The notes beneath the pieces are model-generated. The model ran no database searches. It saw only the letters and a list, made by a program, of their open reading frames with translations, and was not told where the DNA came from. Of a stretch of DNA of 37,669 nt, positions 1-7,559 are shown in pieces. Source of the DNA: Pseudomonadota bacterium (GTDB lineage: Bacteria > Pseudomonadota > Alphaproteobacteria > Rhizobiales > Hyphomicrobiaceae); the NCBI GenBank assembly GCA_023410905.1, contig JAEYPL010000235.1, positions 1 to 37,669 of the forward strand, read 5' to 3'. A program made the position numbers and the translations under genes. How positions within the stretch are numbered: the stretch's first letter is position 1; each line of letters begins with the position of its first letter.

Positions 1-1027
1 GAATGTGGCCCGTCGAGCGGTAGTTGCGTTCGAGGCGGATGACGACGGCGCCTGGAAAATCCTTCTCGAAGCGGAGGATGTTGTCGACCTCGGCACCGCG
101 CCAGCCGTAGATCGACTGATCGTCGTCGCCGACGCAGCAGAGGTTCGGCTGTCCGCCCTTCACCTGCGCGATCAAGCGCAGCCACTGGTACTGGACAACG
201 TTGGTGTCCTGGTACTCGTCGACGAGGATGTAACGGAAGCGGCGCTGATAGTCGGCGAGCACATCCGGGTGCTCGCGGAACAGTCTCAGTGTCTCGAGCA
301 GGAGGTCGCCGAAATCAACGGCGTTGAGTTCCTTGAGACGCTGCTGATACGCCGCATAGAGCTTCGCGCCGATCCCAGCGAACGCCTGCGCATCGCCCGT
401 ACTGACTTTGTCCGGCGTCAGTCCCTTGTTCTTCCAGTTGTCGATCATCGCGGCGAGCTGACGCGCCGGCCAGCGGTCCTTGTCGAGCCCCTCGGCCTCG
501 ATAACTTGCTTGATGAGACGGATCTGGTCGTCCACGTCGAGGATCGTGAAGCCGTCCTTGAGGCCGACGAGCTCGGCATGACGGCGCAGGATCTTCACGC
601 CGATCGCATGGAACGTACCGAGCCACGGCATACCCTCGACGGCACCGCCGATGAGCGTGCCGATGCGCTCCTTCATTTCGCGGGCAGCCTTGTTCGTGAA
701 GGTCACGGCGAGAACCTGGGAGGGGAAGGCCTTCCGGCTCGCGAGGATGTGGGCAATACGAGTTGTAAGAACCCGCGTTTTGCCGACGCCGGCACCGGCG
801 AGCACCAGCACCGGCCCCTCGGTCGCCTCGACGGCCCGCCGCTGCTCCGGATTGAGGCCATCGAGATACGGCACTACGGCCTGCGCGGCCGCACGCTCGG
901 AAACGCTCAACCGCGCCGGGGTCTCGGACCTCGGGGGGGACGCATTTGGCGCCATGGGGAGGTCGAACGGCGGCTCGTCGTCGTCCTCGGCCGGGAACCC
1001 ACTCATTTTCACCTGATTCGCTGACAT
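1..1027 (-). CDS. uvrD: UvrD/PcrA-type DNA helicase, N-terminal part (cut by window edge)
   Basis: This is an SF1A ATP-dependent 3'-5' DNA helicase of the UvrD/Rep/PcrA family, which acts in nucleotide excision and mismatch repair and in removing proteins from DNA. About 342 codons are visible; the remaining roughly 400-500 residues lie beyond position 1. The translation reads MSANQVKMSGFPAED at the start, followed by a low-complexity leader. Then come the helicase motifs in order: a Q-motif region (LNPEQRRAVEA), Walker A (AGAGVGKT), motif Ia (TFTNKAAREM), Walker B (VDEYQDTN), motif III (DDDQSIYGWRGA) and motif IV (RLERNYRST) at the very edge. The Walker A has Val where Thr is more common (AGAGTGKT). 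The start is the ATG at 1025-1027; a second in-frame Met lies 7 codons in. The gene is divergent from the SDR gene. UvrD and PcrA cannot be told apart without the C-terminus. Confidence 0.93.
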   Translation of the reverse strand, partial: MSANQVKMSGFPAEDDDEPPFDLPMAPNASPPRSETPARLSVSERAAAQAVVPYLDGLNPEQRRAVEATEGPVLVLAGAGVGKTRVLTTRIAHILASRKAFPSQVLAVTFTNKAAREMKERIGTLIGGAVEGMPWLGTFHAIGVKILRRHAELVGLKDGFTILDVDDQIRLIKQVIEAEGLDKDRWPARQLAAMIDNWKNKGLTPDKVSTGDAQAFAGIGAKLYAAYQQRLKELNAVDFGDLLLETLRLFREHPDVLADYQRRFRYILVDEYQDTNVVQYQWLRLIAQVKGGQPNLCCVGDDDQSIYGWRGAEVDNILRFEKDFPGAVVIRLERNYRSTGHI

Positions 1028-1184
1028 GACAGGGCCTTATAGCACGGGATCCAGGGCGACAATTCGGCATTTGTTCTCCATGTCGGAACTTCAATCCCCC
1101 GTGACAAGGCCGCTTCCTTTACTGGACGCCCCAGCGTAGTGTTCGGCCGCAGCAGATCAGGGACTTACGGGGAGAGAGACAGCC

Positions 1185-1967
1185 GTGCAGCTCAAAATGA
1201 CCGGCCGGAATGCGCTCGTCACCGGGGCCAGCAAAGGCATCGGACTGGCCATCGCCAAGGCCTTTATGGCGGCAGGCGGCAACGTGGCCATTGTTGCCCG
1301 CAATCAACAGAGCCTGGACGCCGCCAAAGCGGAGCTGGCCAAGCTCGGCGGCGGCAAAGTCGCCGTCATCGCCGGCGACGTGAGCAAAGCTGAGGACTGC
1401 GCGCGCGTCTTTGCCGAGGCCGAGAAGGCGCTCGGGGGCCTCGACGTGCTGGTGAACAATGCCGGCACCTCGAAGACGGGCCAGTTCGAGACCATCACGG
1501 ACGAAGTCTGGCAGGCCGATCTCGATCTCAAGCTCTTCGCCGCCATCCGGCTCTGCCGCCTCGCCTTCCCAAGCATGAAGGCGCGCAGTTACGGCCGCGT
1601 CATCAACGTCCTCAATACGAGCGCCAAGGCACCAGCCGGCGGGCGAGCGCCGACCGCCGTCTCGCGCGCAGCCGGCATGGCCCTGACCAAAGTCCTCGCG
1701 GGCGAGGGCGCCCCTCACAACATCCTCGTCAATGCCGTCCTCGTCGGGCGCATCGAGAGCGATCAGTGGGTGCAGCGCCACGCGCACGAGAACAAGGGCC
1801 GCAGCCTCGCCGCCTACTACGAGGAAATGGGCAAAGACATCCCGCTTGGACGCGTCGGCACGGCAGAGGAATTCGCCAACATGGTGCTGTTCCTCGCTTC
1901 CGACGCCGGCAGCTACATCACCGGCACCGCCATCAACATCGACGGCGGCGCTTGCCCGGTCGTCTGA
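1185..1967 (+). CDS. SDR-family protein with substituted catalytic tetrad
   Basis: A 260-residue short-chain dehydrogenase/reductase fold protein. The Rossmann cofactor motif TGASKGIG (residues 13-20), the NNAG motif (91-94) and the C-terminal IDGG signature are intact, so NAD(P) binding is plausible. The catalytic positions are not: where the family has Asn-Ser-Tyr-Lys this protein has Lys116, Asn144, Thr157 and Arg161 (segment PTAVSRAA in place of the usual YxxSKAA). The Ser position was placed by the usual 13-residue spacing from Tyr. It may be a non-canonical reductase, a binding protein or an inactive homologue; the substrate cannot be predicted. The start is GTG at 1185, about 9 nt after GGGGAGAG; an in-frame ATG at 1197 is an alternative. 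The muiA-like gene follows 40 nt downstream and is probably cotranscribed. Confidence 0.85.
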   Translation: MQLKMTGRNALVTGASKGIGLAIAKAFMAAGGNVAIVARNQQSLDAAKAELAKLGGGKVAVIAGDVSKAEDCARVFAEAEKALGGLDVLVNNAGTSKTGQFETITDEVWQADLDLKLFAAIRLCRLAFPSMKARSYGRVINVLNTSAKAPAGGRAPTAVSRAAGMALTKVLAGEGAPHNILVNAVLVGRIESDQWVQRHAHENKGRSLAAYYEEMGKDIPLGRVGTAEEFANMVLFLASDAGSYITGTAINIDGGACPVV

Positions 1968-2007
1968 GAATGCCGGCGACCGGAATATGCGCACTGGAGA
2001 TCTGGTA

Positions 2008-3720
2008 ATGCGTACCGACGTTCGGTGGCTGGCGCTGATGGCGGCCGTCATCGCACTCTCGACCACACCGCTCGCAGCAGCGGATATAGCGGGGACGTCG
2101 ACGATCACGGCGGTGACCGTCTTCTCGCGCGGCGCCGAGGTGACGCGCACGGCTCAGCTCAAGATCGAGCCGGGCGAGCATGTCATCGTCTTCAAGGATC
2201 TGCCTGCGCAAGCGATCGAAGGTTCGATCCGGATCGAGGGCCGCAGCACCGGCCGCCTCGATATCGGCTCCGTCGACACGCGCCGCGTCGAGATCCCGCG
2301 TCTCGATCCTGCGGTCAGCAAGAGCGAGCGGCGCAGGCTCGAGGAAGCCATCGAGAAGCTGCAAGACGAGCGCGCACTCATCGCAGCGGAGGTGGAGGCC
2401 GCCGAAGCGCAGAAGCGCTTCATCGAGGGGTTGGTGGCGCTCCCGTCGCGCCCCACGGCGAAACCACCGGAAAACACCGAAAAGCGCGAGGAATGGGGCG
2501 ATATTTTCGCGTTGATCGGCAGCCGGCTGGCCGAGGCCGAGAAAGCACGGCTCGCCGCGGGCCTCAAGGTGCGCGAGCTCGATCATCGCATCACCGATCT
2601 CGAGCGGGCACTGTCCGACCTTGCGCCGGTGGAAGACGCGCGCACGGAAGTTCGCGTGAATATCACGGCCGTCGCCGCACTCGAGGCGAACCTGCTGCTG
2701 CGCTATCAGGTGCCCGCAGCATCCTGGCAATCTCTGTACGATGCACGGCTGATGACCGGTGCGCGCAATGTCGCCCCGAGCCTCGTGCTCATCAGACGCG
2801 CCGCCGTGCAGCAGCGCTCGGGCGAGGATTGGCGGGACGTCGCTTTGACGCTCTCGACGGCCCGGCCGACGAACGGCGCTTCGGCACCGAGCCTCGATAC
2901 GACGACCATCGATTTCGTTCCTGAAGCGCCGCCGCCGCGCCCCGTCGCAAGCGCACCGTCACCGGCCCCGCAGGCCGCGCGCGAACGCCGATCGGGCCTC
3001 GATGCAAGCAGCAGACCGGCTGAGGCCGGCCCCGCGGAGAAAAAGCAGGATGAGGAGTTCGCGGTCGGCGAGCAGCAGGCAAACGCCGACATCTCCACCT
3101 TCCAGGCCCGCTTCGATATTCCCGGCCGCACGACCATCCTTGCTACCGGCGAGGTCAAGCGCGTGCTGATCGATCAGGCGACCATCGAGCCGACGCTTGT
3201 CGTGCGCACCGTGCCGCGCTTGCGCCCTCAAGCCTATCTCTACGCGAAGCTCATCGCACCGAAGACGTCGGCCTACCTCCCCGGCACGATCGCGCTCTTC
3301 CGCGATGGGACCTACGTCGGCACCGGCAGGCTGCCGCTGATGGCACCCGGACAGGAGGAGGAGATCGGCTTCGGCGCCGACGATTCCGTCCGCGTCAGAT
3401 ATACGACCGTGGAAGACAAGCGCGGCGAGACGGGGCTCATCTCGTCCCAGCAGACCGATACGCGCGCCTTTCGCGTCTCGGTCAAGAACCTGCACGAGCG
3501 CGCGATCGCAATCTCGGTGCAAGACAACATCCCGACGTCGCGGCAGCAGGACATCAAGGTGGAGCTGACCGGCAAGACGCCGCCGACGCGGCGTGACGTC
3601 GACGACAAGCGCGGCGTGCTGGCGTGGGAGGCGCTGATCCAGCCGGACGAGGAGCGCCAGAACGAGTTCGGATTTCGGGTGTCGTGGCCAGCGGGCAAAC
3701 GCGTCATATACGGACGCTGA
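2008..3720 (+). CDS. MuiA-family (DUF4140/DUF4139) exported protein
   Basis: A 570-residue protein resembling the mucoidy-inhibitor MuiA family. The N-terminus (MRTDVRWLALMAAVIALS...PLAAADIA) is a signal peptide with likely cleavage after an Ala near residue 24. A DUF4140-like domain follows (TAVTVFSRGAEVTRTAQLKIEPG), then a long charged helical or coiled-coil segment (roughly residues 100-210). After that come a Pro/Ala-rich linker (PPPRPVASAPSPAPQ) and a C-terminal DUF4139-like beta-rich domain ending in FRVSWPAGKRVIYGR. The family's biochemical role is unknown; the name comes from a Pseudomonas mucoidy phenotype. The ATG at 2008 is preferred because GGAG lies about 8 nt upstream and the signal peptide starts there; an in-frame ATG at 1987 is possible. 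The frame also stays open upstream through the SDR gene, which is a GC-rich artefact. Confidence 0.85.
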   Translation: MRTDVRWLALMAAVIALSTTPLAAADIAGTSTITAVTVFSRGAEVTRTAQLKIEPGEHVIVFKDLPAQAIEGSIRIEGRSTGRLDIGSVDTRRVEIPRLDPAVSKSERRRLEEAIEKLQDERALIAAEVEAAEAQKRFIEGLVALPSRPTAKPPENTEKREEWGDIFALIGSRLAEAEKARLAAGLKVRELDHRITDLERALSDLAPVEDARTEVRVNITAVAALEANLLLRYQVPAASWQSLYDARLMTGARNVAPSLVLIRRAAVQQRSGEDWRDVALTLSTARPTNGASAPSLDTTTIDFVPEAPPPRPVASAPSPAPQAARERRSGLDASSRPAEAGPAEKKQDEEFAVGEQQANADISTFQARFDIPGRTTILATGEVKRVLIDQATIEPTLVVRTVPRLRPQAYLYAKLIAPKTSAYLPGTIALFRDGTYVGTGRLPLMAPGQEEEIGFGADDSVRVRYTTVEDKRGETGLISSQQTDTRAFRVSVKNLHERAIAISVQDNIPTSRQQDIKVELTGKTPPTRRDVDDKRGVLAWEALIQPDEERQNEFGFRVSWPAGKRVIYGR

Positions 3721-3753
3721 ATCGCCGGTAGAAGCCGTGCTGGCAGAACAAAG

Positions 3754-3778
3754 GGGCCGCTCACCAGATGAACGGCCC
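3754..3778 (+). terminator. weak hairpin after the muiA-like gene
   Basis: An inverted repeat GGGCCG/CGGCCC with a 13-nt loop lies 33 nt after the muiA-like stop codon. It has no T-run, so it is at best a weak or Rho-assisted terminator. Confidence 0.25.
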
Positions 3779-3872
3779 AAGTCTAGGGAGGAAACGCCCG
3801 AAGTGGGCAATAGCAACGACAGATCGTCATCGCAGCTACGATTTTGAGCATGCCTTCAGACTGCCGATTCGG

Positions 3873-3911
3873 CAATCGTCAACACAGCAGACGCTTGCGG
3901 ATAGACGATTG
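3873..3911. repeat. inverted repeat CAATCGTC-N23-GACGATTG upstream of hisN
   Basis: Perfect 8-bp arms (3873-3880 and 3904-3911) sit about 100 nt before the hisN start, in a leader that is visibly more AT-rich than its surroundings. It could be an operator or an RNA stem; no known regulator motif was recognised. Confidence 0.4.
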
Positions 3912-4013
3912 TTAATAAAGCCTGCGTCAAATCCGTCACATATCATCGCACTGAGCATTGATCAAAAAACCACACGCCTCCGTGCACGGTCCATCCCCAT
4001 TAGAACAAGTGTG

Positions 4014-4829
4014 ATGCCGCCCATGAAGTCGCCCGCCCCCACCTTCGCCACGCTGCTCGAAACCGCACACACGCTTGCCGACCTTTCCGGCGCCGTCATT
4101 CTGCGCCGCTTTCGCCGGCCTATAGCCGTCGAGGACAAAGGGAGCGCGCTCGGGTTCGATCCCGTCACGGCCGCTGACCGGGACGCCGAACGCGTGATCA
4201 GCCGCTACCTGCAGAGCAACCATCCCTCTCACAGCGTCGTCGGCGAGGAGCATGGCAGCCGCTCAGGCGACGGCTCCAGCACTCTGCGCTGGCTTATCGA
4301 CCCGATCGACGGCACCAAGGCATTCATCATGGGCAGCCCGCTCTGGGGCACGCTCATCGGCCTGCTCGATGACGAAACGCCGGTCCTCGGCCTGATGAAT
4401 CAGCCCTTCACCGGCGAGCGGGTGTGGACGAGCCGCTCGGCAACGCATTGGCGCACGGCGGACGGGCGCACGCGTCGCGTCCGCACACGCGCCTGCCCCA
4501 AGCTCCAGCACGCCATTCTGACGACCACCAGTCCGAACCTCATTGGCGAGGAGGACCGCAAGAAGTTCTTCGAGATCGCAGGGCGCGCACGCCTGACGCG
4601 ATACGGCGGCGACTGCTACGGCTATTGCCTGCTCGCCGGCGGCCACACCGATCTACTCATCGAGACGGGCCTCAAGCCTCACGACGTCGCCGCACTCATT
4701 CCGATCATCGAAAGGGCCGGCGGGCGCATCACCACATGGGAGGGCGAGCCTGCGACCAACGGCGGCCGCATCCTCGCGGCCGGTGATCCAGCACTCCACG
4801 AGCAGGTGCTTAAAATTCTAAGCCGCTGA
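4014..4829 (+). CDS. hisN: histidinol-phosphatase, inositol-monophosphatase type
   Basis: A 271-residue member of the Mg2+-dependent inositol monophosphatase superfamily. It best resembles HisN, which dephosphorylates L-histidinol phosphate to histidinol in the cytoplasm, the penultimate step group of histidine synthesis. Metal-binding motifs are intact: GEEHG (residues 77-81) and DPIDGTKAF (96-104). The C-terminal motif is GLKPHDVAALIPIIERAGG, the form typical of HisN rather than the WDxAAG form of SuhB or CysQ. The ATG at 4014 is chosen because conserved helix residues begin shortly after it; ATG 4023 is also in frame. The frame is open back to 3768, but that region is AT-rich and does not look coding. 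It stands alone, not beside other his genes, which is usual for this enzyme in alphaproteobacteria. Confidence 0.88.
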   Translation: MPPMKSPAPTFATLLETAHTLADLSGAVILRRFRRPIAVEDKGSALGFDPVTAADRDAERVISRYLQSNHPSHSVVGEEHGSRSGDGSSTLRWLIDPIDGTKAFIMGSPLWGTLIGLLDDETPVLGLMNQPFTGERVWTSRSATHWRTADGRTRRVRTRACPKLQHAILTTTSPNLIGEEDRKKFFEIAGRARLTRYGGDCYGYCLLAGGHTDLLIETGLKPHDVAALIPIIERAGGRITTWEGEPATNGGRILAAGDPALHEQVLKILSR

Positions 4830-4959
4830 ACGACGCCACCGCGCACGCCTCGGTGCATCTCGAACGGATGAATGCACCTTCATCGCAAGGTCAAGATTTC
4901 GCGCGTTCTGAGTGTTTCCTTGCGGCCCATCGACAGTGGATCAGCGAGGGAGAACGCTC

Positions 4960-5253
4960 ATGATCAGGAAGTTCGCATTCGGCGTCGCTGGGGCGCTCGC
5001 CATGGCCATCTCGGCAAGCAGCGCCGCCAACGCACAGGTGTGCTCACGTGCGGTCGTGTCCGCCACGGGCAAGACCTCGATCACAGCCATTGGCGCGCGT
5101 GTCAGCGCCCGCAACGCCTGGCGGGCGAGTGTCTCGCGCCGGCTCGGCGCTCGATATGCCTCGGTGAGCCGCGCACGCGCTTCACGCGACATCTGCTGGA
5201 AGTCCAGCAAGCGGACGACCTGCCGGTTCGTCGGCCGCCCCTGCCGCGTTTAA
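4960..5253 (+). CDS. small secreted protein with four cysteines, function unknown
   Basis: A 97-residue predicted exported protein. The N-terminus MIRKFAFGVAGALAMAISASSAANA followed by QV is a typical Sec signal peptide with AxA cleavage before Gln26. The mature part is about 72 residues, very basic (many Arg), with four cysteines (in QVC, DIC, TTC and RPC) that could form two disulfides in the periplasm. The start has a strong ribosome-binding site (GAGGGAGA at 4945-4952, 7 nt spacing). It ends just before a bidirectional hairpin and is therefore probably a single-gene transcript. I recognise no domain; similar short Arg-rich exported proteins are common in Rhizobiales genomes. Confidence 0.75.
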   Translation: MIRKFAFGVAGALAMAISASSAANAQVCSRAVVSATGKTSITAIGARVSARNAWRASVSRRLGARYASVSRARASRDICWKSSKRTTCRFVGRPCRV

Positions 5254-5265
5254 CTCTAATACAAA

Positions 5266-5288
5266 CGGGGCGCCCGATGGGCGCCCCG
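5266..5288. terminator. bidirectional terminator-like hairpin
   Basis: A perfect 10-bp GC-rich stem (CGGGGCGCCC / GGGCGCCCCG) with a 3-nt GAT loop lies between two convergent genes, the small secreted protein (plus) and atpF (minus). Short A/T-rich flanks occur on both sides but no long T-run. Position and symmetry support a shared terminator. Confidence 0.75.
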
Positions 5289-5320
5289 AATTCGTTCTGA
5301 CACGGCGCTTGAACCAAATC

Positions 5321-5806
5321 TCAGTTCAACTTGCCCTTGAGATCGCGGATCGAGCGGTTCAGCAGATCGGCGCCGCCATCGCCCTTGAGTTTGTCGCCGA
5401 TGAGGCTCTCCGCCGCCGACATCGCAACGTCGACAGCCGCGGCCCGCACTTCGCTGACAGCCTGAGCCTCGGCGCGCGCGATCTTTTCCTCGGCGAGACG
5501 CGTGCGACGCTCGAGCTGCTCCTTGAGGCTCTTCGCGCTCTCGGCCTTCATCGTCTCGGCCTCGCGGCGCGCCTGCTCGATGATGGCCTTCGCCTCATCG
5601 TCGGCAGCGCGCTGCTTGCGCTGGTAGTCCGCGAGCAGATCCTGCGCTTCCTCGCGCAGGCGCCGCGCCTGATCGAGCTCCTTGCGCACGGCATCGGCGC
5701 GGTCGTCGAGCGCCTTCGTGATCAGCGAAGGGACGCCCATCTTGACGAGGATGCCGACGAAGGCGAGGAACGATACGGCGACCCAGAAATCAGGCGTAAA
5801 GAACAT
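5321..5806 (-). CDS. atpF: F0F1 ATP synthase F0 subunit b
   Basis: A 161-residue peripheral-stalk b subunit. A single N-terminal membrane helix (FWVAVSFLAFVGILVKMGVP) is followed by a long charged coiled coil (RKELDQARRLREEAQDLLADYQRKQR...) and a C-terminal region that would contact the F1 delta subunit. The start is set at the ATG at 5804-5806 (MFFTPDFWVAV), where the membrane helix begins; a longer reading to 5884 would add a basic leader overlapping atpF' and is unlikely. It is the last gene of the F0 operon, 25 nt after atpF', and is followed by the hairpin at 5266-5288. It is the more bacterial-like of the two b subunits. Confidence 0.93.
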   Translation of the reverse strand: MFFTPDFWVAVSFLAFVGILVKMGVPSLITKALDDRADAVRKELDQARRLREEAQDLLADYQRKQRAADDEAKAIIEQARREAETMKAESAKSLKEQLERRTRLAEEKIARAEAQAVSEVRAAAVDVAMSAAESLIGDKLKGDGGADLLNRSIRDLKGKLN

Positions 5807-5831
5807 CTCTGCTGCTTCCCTGTTTCCGGCC

Positions 5832-6392
5832 TCAGCCTGCCTTGACCTTGGCAAGCGTCTGGCGGACTTCGTCCACCGTGACACCCTTGCCGGTCAACAT
5901 CGACACGATATCGGTTGCCGTGCTGGCTGCGATCTCGTCGACGCTCGCAAGCGCCCGCGACTTCGTCTCCGCAATGCGCTTCTCGGTCTCCGCAAGCTTC
6001 GCGTTGAGCTCACCTTCGACACGATGGCGCTCGGCGTCGGTCTCGGCCGTGAGCTTGTCGCGGGTTTCCTTCGCGAGGCCCTGCGCCTTGCCGCGCGCGT
6101 CGGCAAGCGACTGCTCGTAGGCCTTGAGCGCCGCATCCGTCTCCGCCGTGAGGCGCGCCGCCTCGTCGAGATCGCGCTGGATGCGATCGCGGCGCTCTTC
6201 GATGACCTCGCCGATGCGCGGCAATGCGACCCGCGCCATCAGGAAGTAGAGCGCCCCGAAGCTCAGTGCGAGCCAGAAGAGCTGTTTGGCGAACGTCGCG
6301 GGATCGAACGGCGGAAACACATCCGGCGCAGCCGCGCTCGGAATGAATTCGCCGGTCGTCACTGCGACCGCCCCGAGAAGCAACATGGACAT
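5832..6392 (-). CDS. atpF': F0F1 ATP synthase F0 subunit b'
   Basis: A 186-residue second b-type stalk subunit (b', also called atpG or atpX) that pairs with atpF as a heterodimer, as in alphaproteobacteria and phototrophs. The order is a short N-terminal segment rich in Pro and Ala, a membrane helix (QLFWLALSFGALYFLMA), then a coiled coil (VIEERRDRIQRDLDEAARL...) to the C-terminus. The start ATG at 6392 has AGGGG about 5 nt upstream. Two perfect stem-loops fill the 104-nt spacer between this gene and atpE. Confidence 0.93.
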   Translation of the reverse strand: MSMLLLGAVAVTTGEFIPSAAAPDVFPPFDPATFAKQLFWLALSFGALYFLMARVALPRIGEVIEERRDRIQRDLDEAARLTAETDAALKAYEQSLADARGKAQGLAKETRDKLTAETDAERHRVEGELNAKLAETEKRIAETKSRALASVDEIAASTATDIVSMLTGKGVTVDEVRQTLAKVKAG

Positions 6393-6412
6393 TGCGCCCC
6401 TGCCGTCAGTTC

Positions 6413-6434
6413 GGCATCGGCCTTGACCGATGCC
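6413..6434 (-). other. perfect stem-loop upstream of atpF'
   Basis: GGCATCGG / CCGATGCC, an 8-bp perfect stem with a 6-nt loop, 20 nt before the atpF' start. It lies within the F0 transcript and has no T-run, so it reads as an mRNA structure rather than a terminator. Confidence 0.6.
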
Positions 6435-6446
6435 CGGATACGCGGT

Positions 6447-6467
6447 GCGGCAACATGAGGTTGCCGC
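6447..6467 (-). other. perfect stem-loop downstream of atpE
   Basis: GCGGCAAC / GTTGCCGC, an 8-bp perfect stem with a 5-nt loop, 29 nt after the atpE stop. With the neighbouring stem-loop it may mark an RNA processing or stability site that lets the c subunit be made in excess over b and b'. Confidence 0.6.
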
Positions 6468-6496
6468 GTCTCAACCCGCAATCGGATCGCGTGCGA

Positions 6497-6724
6497 TCAG
6501 ACCACGAAGAGGAGGAGGAGCGCGATCAGCAGCGAGAAGATGCCGAGCGCTTCCGTCAGTGCGAAGCCGAGGAGCAGCGTGCCGCGCTGGCCGTCAGCCG
6601 CCGACGGATTGCGCAGTGCGCCCGAAAGGAACTGGCCGAACAGGTTGCCGAGGCCGATGCCCGCGCCCGCCATGCCGAGGCAAGCGATGCCTGCACCGAT
6701 GTACTTTGCTGCCACTGGATCCAT
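6497..6724 (-). CDS. atpE: F0F1 ATP synthase F0 subunit c
   Basis: A 75-residue proteolipid of the rotor ring with two membrane helices. It has the glycine-rich helix 1 motif (GMAGAGIGLG), the polar loop (ALRNPSAADGQRG) and the proton-carrying carboxylate Glu58 in helix 2 (FALTEALGIF). Glu rather than Asp, together with the length, fits alphaproteobacterial H+-type c subunits; I see no Na+-binding signature. A good ribosome-binding site (GGGAGA) precedes the ATG. Confidence 0.96.
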   Translation of the reverse strand: MDPVAAKYIGAGIACLGMAGAGIGLGNLFGQFLSGALRNPSAADGQRGTLLLGFALTEALGIFSLLIALLLLFVV

Positions 6725-6781
6725 GATGATCTCCCTGGGTTGATCGTGTGTGTAGGTGGATTGGTTGATGCTGTGAGCCCG

Positions 6782-7546
6782 TTAGTGGTGGGCTCCATGT
6801 ACCGCGTCATTGAGATAAACGCAGGTCAGCACCGCGAAGACGTAAGCCTGCAGAACCGCGACGAGCACTTCGAGCGCGGTCAGCGCGACCGTGAGGAAGA
6901 GCGGCAGCGGCGAGAGGATGCCCCAGACGCCCGCCGCGAGCAGCGAGCCGACGAACCCCGCGAAGATCTTGAGCGCGATATGCCCCGCCAGCATGTTGGC
7001 GAAGAGACGCACCGAAAGGCTCAGCGGCCGCGAGAGGAACGAGATGACCTCGATCGGCACCATGAGCACCAGAAGCGGTGCCGGCACGTCGGGCACGAAG
7101 AGCTTGAGGAAGTGCGTTCCCTGCGTCGCGACGCCGTAGACGATCACGATGCCGATCACGAGCAGTGCCAGCGCCGCGGTCACGACGAGGTGGCTCGTAA
7201 CAGTGAACGAGCCCGGCACCATGCCGATCAGGTTGCAGACGAGCACGAAAATGAAGAGCGAGAAGACCAGCGGGAAGAACTTCATGCCCTCCTGGCCGAC
7301 GTTGTCACGGACCGTGTTCGCTACGAATTCGTAGAGCACCTCGGCGACCGACTGCATCCGCGTCGGCACGAGCGAGCGCCCGCGCATGGACATGATGAGG
7401 AAAGCCGAGATCAGCCCCACCGCGATGACCATGAACAGCGCGGAATTCGTGAAGGATGTATCGAAGCCGAAGAGCCTCAGCGGAACGAGATCCTTGATCT
7501 CGAACTGCGCGATTGGACTATGTACCCCGTCAGCGCCAGCAGCCAC
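6782..7546 (-). CDS. atpB: F0F1 ATP synthase F0 subunit a
   Basis: A 254-residue integral membrane stator subunit forming the two proton half-channels. The essential arginine is Arg180 in the segment LSLSVRLFANMLAGH. Other family signatures are FPLVFSLFIFVLVCNLIGMVPG (near residues 91-112) and the C-terminal membrane helix with LQAYVFAVLTCVYLNDA. It lies 13 nt after atpI and 57 nt before atpE in the usual F0 order. Confidence 0.96.
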   Translation of the reverse strand: MAAGADGVHSPIAQFEIKDLVPLRLFGFDTSFTNSALFMVIAVGLISAFLIMSMRGRSLVPTRMQSVAEVLYEFVANTVRDNVGQEGMKFFPLVFSLFIFVLVCNLIGMVPGSFTVTSHLVVTAALALLVIGIVIVYGVATQGTHFLKLFVPDVPAPLLVLMVPIEVISFLSRPLSLSVRLFANMLAGHIALKIFAGFVGSLLAAGVWGILSPLPLFLTVALTALEVLVAVLQAYVFAVLTCVYLNDAVHGAHH

Positions 7547-7559
7547 GTGCCCGTGCCCC

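Noticed and set aside
5..1024. A 339-codon plus-strand open frame at the window start
   Set aside because: It is antisense to the helicase gene, whose motifs I to IV read cleanly on the minus strand.
1073..1089. GTTC-N9-GAAC as a LexA box for the uvrD-type gene
   Set aside because: Alphaproteobacterial LexA sites are direct repeats GTTC-N7-GTTC; this one is inverted with 9-nt spacing.
1732..2007. Extension of the muiA-like frame upstream into the SDR gene
   Set aside because: The signal peptide and GGAG site place the start at 2008; the upstream stretch is the SDR gene read in another frame.
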